A stretch of DNA of 64,000 nt from contig NZ_CP184830.1 of assembly GCF_049275935.1 (NCBI RefSeq), positions 6,971,134-7,035,133 on the forward strand. The letters run 5' to 3'. A program made the position numbers and the translations under genes. Of the stretch, positions 27,788 through 36,400 are shown piece by piece (positions within the stretch are counted from its first letter, which is position 1; each line of letters begins with the position of its first letter). The notes under the pieces were generated by a model, which saw only the letters and a program-made list of their open reading frames with translations, was not told the DNA's origin and searched no databases. Origin of the DNA: Endozoicomonas_A sp049275935 (GTDB lineage: Bacteria; Pseudomonadota; Gammaproteobacteria; Pseudomonadales; Endozoicomonadaceae).

Positions 27788-27802
27788 TTCCGGACATTGA
27801 AC

Positions 27803-28002
27803 TTTGCCACTGAGAATTAAATTCGCTCAACAGCTTAGCGGATCTGCCAGTGTGAACTAAATTCTCTCAACGGCTTACAAAAACGGCCATGAGCGAACAG
27901 CCATGAGCGATTGACAGCCATTAGTTATCAGGAGTCGCTTACTCGCGAGGTGCGGTAATCACTTTTCACGATAGTCAAAGTACTCAGCACTGAGGTAGTA
28001 GA
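27803..28002 (+). promoter_or_regulatory. P5 leader: duplicated 39-bp unit, 17-bp-type repeats, RBS
   Basis: Leader units start at about 27803 and 27842. CCATGAGCGAACAGCCATGAGCGATTGACAGCC-type repeats lie near 27886-27922. The conserved TCGCGAGGTGCGG, CTTTTCACGATAGTCAAAG and CTGAGGTAGTAGA precede ATG 28003. Confidence 0.5.
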
Positions 28003-31000
28003 ATGACAAATATCCGCCCCAATGCCTTAACACTTTCAGTGGCCATTGCAATCAGCTCTTCCATGATTGGCACACAGGCACTGGCGGATCGCAGGCTGCA
28101 GACAAAATCTGTCGATATTCATGGCAATGGACATGTAGAGTTCATCCAGAGTGAGGTCATAGTTCAGCCAACTTTAGACGACGACCAGCAACCAATACCC
28201 AAATCCTTTACTACCACTTACCCTGATCAGACTGAAGTCAGAGCGGGTTATGACATCCCTTCTGAAGGTTTCACGGATGTCCTTTCCGGCTTCGAGGGTG
28301 GCGTTTCCATTGTTGATCAGTTTGAAACAGACGAGAATAACGTTGCTCAGAAGTACACCAAAGTTCTGAAGGTCGGTAATGAGGGGGTTTTCAGGTTCAC
28401 CCATAACCTTGCAGAAAGGAAACTGCTTATCGAAGTCAGAGACAGAATGACCCATCAGGATTCAATCAAGGCTGTTCGCGTTCAATCAGGCAACACGCAA
28501 ACATTAGAACCGTTTACGAAAGTTGCCAGCCCCGAACATCTGGTCGGAGTGCTCAAAGGTGTACATGAAAGAGCAGGAAACCTTGGCGAAGTTGATAACT
28601 ATTTTGCCCTTGCCACCCTTGAAGTAGACAAGGTTAAGGTGGAGGGGCGCACCTTCATGCGCCTAATCGCCGCGGGTGACCGACCTCCTGAGCTGCAGCG
28701 TCTGGGTCAATCGCTTTTTGTCGATGAAGAGGTGCTTTTGGCAGCGGCCACCTCTGCCTATACCCAGGTTCATGTTCTGGGGGAAGAGGTACAACAGCAA
28801 GCTCTCAACGAACTGTTGTCGTACCATAAACCTGTCGGCTATGTTGTTCACGTCGAAGATGACACACAGCCTTATCCTGTGCCTGAGGGTTATCCAAAAC
28901 TGGAAGTGACTGAGGCTCCCGGGGAGATTATAGTTTTCCGCAGTCAAAAACAGAATCCAACCGATCTCGCTTTTGTGCAAGGTCTCAATGACATGTGGGC
29001 GCAAGAATCTGGCTACTGCCCACCCTCTCAAGCAAAAACACAGATCAAAAAAGATAAGGTCAAAAGCTATCAATACATCATTAGAAGCAGGCAGATGGCA
29101 TTGCTGGAGGGGTTAGCAGCAGTGCACAATGCCGGACTTGAAGAAGATGGAGAAATGACGCTTGCATACGACCATGATCTGATGACGCCGCTGTCACAAT
29201 ATGAATATCTCCATCAGGCATTAGCCAGTGCAAATTCAGATGGAGCGGATGAATTTGAACTCACAATAGGACAGATCGAAATCGCTTCGTCGGTCGTCAC
29301 ATCGACCTGGATGCAGAATCAACTCAAAAAATACTTCAGCTTCAAGCCGGCATTTAGAAATCTCCTGACTAATCAGTTCTTTATTCAGAATATTCACGAA
29401 GTGATAGCAGATGATAGTGATATCATCCGGGTGCAGGCCGATGATCCCGGGGACGGGGAAGAGTTCGCTTCCAATATCTTGAGCGACAAGCCCAGTAAGC
29501 TGATTGAGATAAAAGTCAGGCAAGAAGAGCTGCTGGCAAAAGAAAGAGAGCTCACCCTGCTTAGAAACCAGTTAAAGCTGACAACCGAGAAAACCAGTAC
29601 CAATGCAAAGGAACAACTAAGAGCACTTCAACTCAGGCAACAAATTGAAGATAAACTTATACAGTTTCATCAGGAGCTGGGACAACAGAAAAACCAGATA
29701 CAAACACTTCAGAGGCAAGTCAATCGAATTCCAACACTGGAAAAAAAACTTAGTAACATCAGAGCGTATGCGTTACTGGCTCATTTCTCTGTAACAGCAT
29801 CAAGGCTTGGTATTGATGACTGGATTGATAACCTGCCACTGGAAATGCAATCCAGACGCATCAGTGAAAGAATTAATGAAATCTTCAGAGTATACGCCGC
29901 AACAGGAGAGCCTGATGAAGAAGCATTAAAAGCCAAACCGGCGGCCATTGGCGGCGAGCGCGGTATTGCTCCGGTCAGTAAAAAAAATCTGGCTATCCTT
30001 CAGTCCATTCAACAGCAGCTGCATCAAGCCCTTGGACGACCCGAATTACTCGATTCGGAAAAACTGACTACCTTTGAAGGTCAACTCGGGATTACGAATA
30101 GCCAACATGACCCTTTAGAGCGTCGCCGTACCATTCTGCAACACCTCAAGCATCAGGCCATTAAGATTTTTCAAACACATATTCAGAATCAACAAGAGCA
30201 CCAGGAACCGAAAAAATGGTTACAGAAACTTCTGCAGGAAATCGAACAAATTACAGAGTTGAAACAAGAGGCCCATGATGCCAGCGCAGGTGACCTGAAA
30301 GTTCGCAACGCTCAAATAGCAATGGAGCTTGGTATTGATTACTGGGATGTTACCCAACCACTGGCAGAACAAGCCAGGATCATTAGAAAAAAAATTCTTG
30401 AAATCAAGCAATTGGCTGCCGCAACAGCACAACCTGATAAAGGAGCTGTAAAAGCAAAAGCGTCGACCAATGAAGACGATCTTGCCAGCCTTCAGTTCAT
30501 TCGCCCGCCAAAGCAACAGCGACTGCAACAAAACGAAGAACCAACTGATGGGGAAATCCGGGAAAGACTGGCTTTCTATGAGGGTAAGCTTGATCTGGTT
30601 CCGGAAAACGAAGACGACCTTGAAGCTCGTAACCTGGGACTTCAGCAGCGCATCATGCAACTGTCAATTGAGATCCATCAACAAAATATTGAGAATCAGC
30701 AAAAGCTGGCAAAACGGAGCACCTGGTTACACTTTCTTCAGGAGGAAGTCGACCGAATTCCAATACTGAGAAAAAAAACTCGTGAAGTAACAGCTGCAGC
30801 CATACAGGATTACAACACTCAAATTGCAGCAAAGCTTGGTATTGATAACTGGGATGGTACCCAAACCCTCGAAGCACAAACCAGACTCATCAACCAGAAA
30901 ATTAATGAAATCAAGCAAGCCGCTGCAGCCACATCAGCTACCGCAACTTTGATTATCCCAACATCGGTTACTGCAACACCGATTGCCTCAACATCGATTG

Positions 31001-33408
31001 TCCCAAAACCAGTTATCTCAACACCCGTTGCCACAACATTGGTTGCCGCAACATCGGTTGCCGCAACAGAACAGACTCAGGAAGAAGCTGTAAAAGCAGA
31101 GCTGGCGAGCATTGAACGTCAGCCCGGTCTGGTCCCGGAGAACGAAAAGGACCCGCAAGCCTGTTGCCGGGCCATTCAGCAACACCATAAGGAGCAGCAA
31201 ACTCAGACCGATCAACAATATCTGCAGCAACAGAGCATCACGACAGATGCTGAAAAAGAAGCTGAAATTAAAGCCTTCTATGCAACTATTGCCGTACATT
31301 GTGACATTAAGGATTTTGATAGCAATGCAGATATTGAAGTCAGGACAGCAGACATTGAGAGAATGAAGGCTGCTCTGAAGCTTGCCGAGAAAGCCGTCGA
31401 AAATGATGGCGGTCCCTTCCAGTACACGCCGGGACAGGTAGAAGTTCTGACCGATATGTACGACTTCATCCACCAGCACGCGCTCAAGAAACAGGCTCTG
31501 GAAGCCGCAATGGGTCTGGCAGCATCTGCAGCCAAAAGCGGTAAGGTGATACCTGAGCTTTCTACTTTCGATTTTGACGATGAATTTGCCCCCATTCGCT
31601 TGCAGGCAAAGGTCGGAAAAGATCTGACGTTTCATCAGGCCAGCCGGATTGCAACCGTCTTCAGGAACCTGAAAAGGAGCTTCCCACTCTCCTCTGTCGA
31701 GCCGGTAGATAATCAGCCTCAGAACGTCCTGGAAGAAGTCGGGATTCTGGTGCAGAGGATCAGAAATGAGTTGGGCAAAGGGCCTCAACAATACGACGAA
31801 ATCATTAATGGTATGGGCAAAATGGCCATTCACTTCGTCAAGTACGAAGAAGAGGACCTGAAAAGCTTCCTGGAATACTTCGCTACCCGTTCTGCAACTG
31901 GTAACAGGATAATAGCACTGCTGCGAGAAGGTCTGATCAGCAAGATTGAACTTGAAAATTACATTAAGGCCGTCAGAGGTGTTAATGGTTATCAGACAGT
32001 GGCTGAGTTTGAACACTTCCTTGGTGATAAACAGGGTGTCAAGGTGCTGGAGTTCAGGAAGGTTATCCAGATGCTGTCCGATGAGGGTGCCGAGCAATTC
32101 ATGAAGATTGCCATTACTCCTGTGACCTTGACTGCAACTGGCCCGGCGGGCATGAAAGAGTCCGTTGACGGCATGAAAGAGTACGCCGCTGCGGTCATCG
32201 CCAACTACGTTCTGGATGATATTGCCTTTGAAAATGGTCGCAGAACAGCAGCGTTTCTAGCCAATGTTCAGGAGACCCTGACACCTTATGCCAATGCTGC
32301 CGGGCTGTCTGAATCAGAATTGATCCAGGCTATCCATGATACCTTGATGCAGGCTCATGCCGCAGCGGTTGAGCAGGAGCTAACTAACTACTGGATCAAG
32401 CCTTCAGCCTTTCTGGTGCAGGCTGTCACCTGGTACTACGCCAGCTACAAACCGCTACTGATAACCCATACCGCCCGGCAGGCTGCCGAGCAGTCTGCCA
32501 TAAACATGTCATTCCTCTATCTGCTGGATCTGACCAACCGGGGTGATTACCTGCACAGAATGCTCACACCTTTCCAGCACTGGTTGGAACGTTATGGTGT
32601 TGATCCTGACCGAACCGGCCAATACGCCTACCACAATGTAATTGAACAGGTCTCTGAAGTGGGCGGTCTGGCCATGCCATTGGGCAAGGCCGCTGCTTCA
32701 GTCATTCTGTTAAAAACCGGTTCCATATTGTTTGCCAGACAGTACAACGCCAATCCGCAGATGTATCGCAGCATTTCCCGTCTGGTACCTGAAATAGTGA
32801 AATCCATGGGTTCCCGACAAGGGGTACAGGTGCCGCTTCTGCACAGGGTGACACCACAAAAAGTGAAAACTCTGGCCTCGACCACGGCCGCTCTGGTGCT
32901 GGGTCCGGTAGCCACTGTCGGAGCATACGCCCATGGACTTATATCCGGATTCACCTATGCCCAAACCTTCGGATTCGCTCTGGCGTCGAGTCTCACTTTC
33001 GACTTCTTTATGAACGACAACAAGATGCTCACTCAGTGGCTCGGTGGCCCCCTGGGACGAAGTCTTGACAAATTTAACCGCTGGCGAGGCATGGGTGAAT
33101 CGGACGATGACTATGTAAAACGCACAGCTATTGCCGCGCCTCAATATTTCAGTGAAACCGATGACGAGTATGCCTACCGTGTTAAAGCCAACAACACAAT
33201 GTATGGCTGGACACGACATGAAAATTATCTGCAGTTCCGTGAACGCCGGGATCGCACCATCAAACTGTTTGAGAATGGCTGGGAGAAATACTTCAGGGAA
33301 AATGTGCCTAAATGGTCGTTCTCCCACGCAAAAAGTATTCCTTATTCCTACACTCTGGGTACCTTCTACGAATGGGGTGACAAAAAGATGAGAAATTTTT
33401 CACGGTAA
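28003..33408 (+). CDS. P5: secreted coiled-coil array paralog (1801 aa), tail lost by deletion
   Basis: Signal peptide is residues 1-28 (IGTQALA before DRRLQ). The N-terminal domain reaches about residue 490. The middle contains LGIDDWIDNLP (about 604), LGIDYWDVTQP (about 777) and LGIDNWDGTQT (about 946), LGxVPENEDDLEAR units, and an Ala/Thr/Ser/Pro linker at 30931-31070. The C-terminal domain starts at about 1134 (GGPFQYTPGQ) and is complete through IPYSYTLGTFYEWGDKK. The last residues, MRNFSR, are read from what is leader DNA in front of P7. Compared with the P6 end and the P6-P7 spacer, about 115 nt (equivalent to 38405-38519) is missing, which removes ATRDEL and its stop. The P5 stop TAA lies inside the leader of P6. 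Confidence 0.92.
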   Translation: MTNIRPNALTLSVAIAISSSMIGTQALADRRLQTKSVDIHGNGHVEFIQSEVIVQPTLDDDQQPIPKSFTTTYPDQTEVRAGYDIPSEGFTDVLSGFEGGVSIVDQFETDENNVAQKYTKVLKVGNEGVFRFTHNLAERKLLIEVRDRMTHQDSIKAVRVQSGNTQTLEPFTKVASPEHLVGVLKGVHERAGNLGEVDNYFALATLEVDKVKVEGRTFMRLIAAGDRPPELQRLGQSLFVDEEVLLAAATSAYTQVHVLGEEVQQQALNELLSYHKPVGYVVHVEDDTQPYPVPEGYPKLEVTEAPGEIIVFRSQKQNPTDLAFVQGLNDMWAQESGYCPPSQAKTQIKKDKVKSYQYIIRSRQMALLEGLAAVHNAGLEEDGEMTLAYDHDLMTPLSQYEYLHQALASANSDGADEFELTIGQIEIASSVVTSTWMQNQLKKYFSFKPAFRNLLTNQFFIQNIHEVIADDSDIIRVQADDPGDGEEFASNILSDKPSKLIEIKVRQEELLAKERELTLLRNQLKLTTEKTSTNAKEQLRALQLRQQIEDKLIQFHQELGQQKNQIQTLQRQVNRIPTLEKKLSNIRAYALLAHFSVTASRLGIDDWIDNLPLEMQSRRISERINEIFRVYAATGEPDEEALKAKPAAIGGERGIAPVSKKNLAILQSIQQQLHQALGRPELLDSEKLTTFEGQLGITNSQHDPLERRRTILQHLKHQAIKIFQTHIQNQQEHQEPKKWLQKLLQEIEQITELKQEAHDASAGDLKVRNAQIAMELGIDYWDVTQPLAEQARIIRKKILEIKQLAAATAQPDKGAVKAKASTNEDDLASLQFIRPPKQQRLQQNEEPTDGEIRERLAFYEGKLDLVPENEDDLEARNLGLQQRIMQLSIEIHQQNIENQQKLAKRSTWLHFLQEEVDRIPILRKKTREVTAAAIQDYNTQIAAKLGIDNWDGTQTLEAQTRLINQKINEIKQAAAATSATATLIIPTSVTATPIASTSIVPKPVISTPVATTLVAATSVAATEQTQEEAVKAELASIERQPGLVPENEKDPQACCRAIQQHHKEQQTQTDQQYLQQQSITTDAEKEAEIKAFYATIAVHCDIKDFDSNADIEVRTADIERMKAALKLAEKAVENDGGPFQYTPGQVEVLTDMYDFIHQHALKKQALEAAMGLAASAAKSGKVIPELSTFDFDDEFAPIRLQAKVGKDLTFHQASRIATVFRNLKRSFPLSSVEPVDNQPQNVLEEVGILVQRIRNELGKGPQQYDEIINGMGKMAIHFVKYEEEDLKSFLEYFATRSATGNRIIALLREGLISKIELENYIKAVRGVNGYQTVAEFEHFLGDKQGVKVLEFRKVIQMLSDEGAEQFMKIAITPVTLTATGPAGMKESVDGMKEYAAAVIANYVLDDIAFENGRRTAAFLANVQETLTPYANAAGLSESELIQAIHDTLMQAHAAAVEQELTNYWIKPSAFLVQAVTWYYASYKPLLITHTARQAAEQSAINMSFLYLLDLTNRGDYLHRMLTPFQHWLERYGVDPDRTGQYAYHNVIEQVSEVGGLAMPLGKAAASVILLKTGSILFARQYNANPQMYRSISRLVPEIVKSMGSRQGVQVPLLHRVTPQKVKTLASTTAALVLGPVATVGAYAHGLISGFTYAQTFGFALASSLTFDFFMNDNKMLTQWLGGPLGRSLDKFNRWRGMGESDDDYVKRTAIAAPQYFSETDDEYAYRVKANNTMYGWTRHENYLQFRERRDRTIKLFENGWEKYFRENVPKWSFSHAKSIPYSYTLGTFYEWGDKKMRNFSR
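30931..31070 (+). repeat. 15-bp-unit minisatellite in P5 (Ala/Thr/Ser/Pro linker)
   Basis: Degenerate 15-bp units of the type CAACATCGGTTGCCG encode five-residue steps such as ATSVA and STPVA. P6 has a longer, more regular version at the equivalent position (36392-36571), so unit number differs between neighbouring paralogs. Confidence 0.75.
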
Positions 33409-33436
33409 TCAAATTACTCTGCTCTGAGGTAACAGA
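33391..33436 (+). promoter_or_regulatory. P6 leader and RBS overlapping the end of P5
   Basis: AGAAATTTTTCACGGTAATC, then ACTCTGCTCTGAGGTAACAGA, precedes ATG 33437. The P5 stop (33406-33408) lies inside this leader. The variant GAGGTAACAGA is shared only with P7. P5 and P6 are 28 bp apart, so transcription from P5 into P6 is likely. Confidence 0.6.
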
Positions 33437-36400
33437 ATGACGAATACTCGCCCCCATGCATTAAGCTTTGCTGTGGCCGTTGCAGTTAGCTCTTCCATCA
33501 TAAGTACACAGGCACTGGCTGATTCAAGGTTGCAGATAAAATCTGTCGATATTTCGGACAATGGACAGGTGGAGTTTACCCAGAGTGTGGTCATAGTTCA
33601 GCCAACTTTAGGTGATGATCAGCAGCCAATACCCAAATCCTATACAACCACCTACCCTGATCAGGCTCAAGCCAGAGCGGGCTACGAGGTTCCTTCCGAA
33701 GGCTTCACAGACGTTCTTTCTGGCATCGAAGGGGGGGTTTCCAGTGTTGATCAGTTTGAAACAGACGACAATGACGTTGCTCAGAAATACACCAAAGTCC
33801 TCAAGGTGGGTGATGAGGGAGTCTTCAGGTTCACCCACAACCTTGCAGAAGAGAAACTGGTCATTGAAGTCAGAAAAGGTATGACCGACCAGCATTCAAT
33901 TGCGGCCATTCGTGCTCAATCAGGTGACATCGAATCATTAGAACCATCAACGGAAATCGCCAATCCCACACAGCTGGCGGGAGTGCTGAAAGGTGCCCAT
34001 GGAAGAGCGGGAAACCTTGGCACAAGCGATCACTATGTCGCCCTGACCACCATTCCAGTTAGAAAAGTTGAAGTGAACGGGCGCACCTTTATGCGTCATA
34101 TTGTTGCGGGCGATCAGCCCCCTGAACTGGAGCACCTGGGGCAGTCGCTCTTTGTTAATGATGAGGCTCTTTTAGCAGCAGCCACTTCTGCCTACATCCA
34201 GGTCCATGTTCTGGGAAAAGATATACAACAGAAAGCGCTCAAAAAACTGCTGTCGTACCATAAACCTGTCGGCTATGTTGTACTCGCTGAGGATGACACA
34301 CAGCCATATCCTCTGCCTGAGGATTATCCAATGCTGAAAGTGACTGAGGCTCCCGGAGAGGTTATTGTTTTTCGCGGTCAAAAACAGAATTCGGCCGATG
34401 TCGCTTTTGTGGAAGGTCTCTATGACATGTGGGTGCAGGAACCTGGCTACAACACCCTCTCTAAAACATCAGCAAAGATTAAAAAAGATAAGGTCAAAAG
34501 CTACCAGTACACCATTCGAAGCAGGCAGATGGCACTGCTGGAGGATTTAGCGGCAGAGCGCAATGTCGAACCTGACGAAGATGGAAAAATGATACTTGCT
34601 TGCGAAGGCGAACTGAGGGCGCTGTCACATTATGAATATCTCCATCAGGCATTAACCATTGCAACTAAAGATGGAGCAGATGAATTTGAACTCACAACAG
34701 GACAGATCGAAGTGGCTTCCTCGGTTGTTACATCAACCTGGATGCATGATCAACTGGAAAAACACTTTAGCTTCAAACCTGCAATCAGAAACCTTCTGAC
34801 GGATCAATTCTTTATCGAGAGTATGCGGGAAGTGATACCGGATGGCAGTGATATCATCCTGGCGCAGGCCGATACTAACGAGGACAGGGAAGAGTTTGCT
34901 GCCAAAGTCACGAGCGACACGCCCGAACAGCTGATTGAGATGAACACCAGGCAAAAAGAGCAGCTGACAAAAGAAAGCGAACTCATCCAGCCCGGAAACC
35001 AGTTAAAGCTTACAACGGAGAAAAACAGTAACAGTGAAAAGGAAACAGTAAGAGTGCTTAAACTCAGGCAGCAAACTGTAGGTAAACTTACACAGTTTCA
35101 GCAAGAGCTGGAACGACAGAACGCACTGATACAAAAACTTCAGCTGCAAGTCAGTCGAATTCCAGCGCTGGAAAAAAAAACCAGTAGTGCCAAAACCCAT
35201 GCCTTGATAGCTCAGTACGCCACAATGGCAGCACGGCTTGGTATTAATGGCTGGGATGATAGCCTTTCAATAGAAGAACAATCCAGACGCATTATTGAGA
35301 GAACTGATGAAATCTTAAGAGTATACGCCTCAGCAGGGCAGTCTCATGAAGGAGCGTTAAAAGCAAATCCGGCGACCATTGGCGGCAAGTGCATTATTGC
35401 TTCGGTCAATAAAAAAAATCTGGCTACCCTTCATTCCATTCAAAGACAGCTACGACAAAATGCTAAACTGCCCAACGCTCAAGCTTTGGAAAAACTGACT
35501 GCCTTTGAAGGTCAGCTCGGCCTGGTGACGAATAACCGATGTAGCCCTACAGACCGTCGCCGGGCCATTCAACTGCACCTTATGCATCAGGCCATTGAGA
35601 TTTTTCAAACACATATTCAGAATCCACAAAAGCATGAAGAACCGAAAAAATGGTTACAGAAACTTCTGCAGGAAATCGAACAAATTCCAAAGCTGAAACA
35701 ACAAGCTCGTGATGCCAGAGCAAGTGCCTTAAAAGTTCGCAACGCTCAAATGGCAATAGATCTCGGTATTGATCACTGGGATGATAAACTGCCACCTGAA
35801 GAACAAGCCAGCATCATTAGACAAAAAACTCTTGAAATCAGGCAATTGGCTGCCGTAACAGAACAGCCTGATAGAGAAGCTGTGCAAGCAAAAACGTCAG
35901 CCATTGGAAGCAAGAGGCGTTTTGTCTGGGACAATAAAGAGGATCTGACTGCCCTTCGGTTCATTCGCCCGTCAAAGCAACAGCGGCTGCAAGATAACGA
36001 AGAACTAACTGATGGGGAAATCCGGGAAAGACTGGCCTTCTATGAAGGTAAGCTCGATCTGGTTCCAGAAAACGAAGATGACCTTGAGGCCCGCAACCTG
36101 GGGCTTCAGCAGCGCATCAAGCAGCTGTCACTGGAGATCCATCAACAAAATGTTGAGAATCAGCAAAAGATCGTAAAACGGAGCACCTGGTTACGCTTTC
36201 TCGAGGAAGAAGTCGACCGAATTCCAGTGCTGAGAAAAAAAGCTCGTGAAGCAACAGCTGCAGCTATACAGGATTACAACAGTCAAATTGCAGCAAAGCT
36301 TGGTATTGATAACTGGGATGGTACCCAAACCCCCGAAGAACAAGCCAAAATCATCAGCCAGAAAATTAATGAAATCAAGCAACCTGCTGCAGCCACATCA

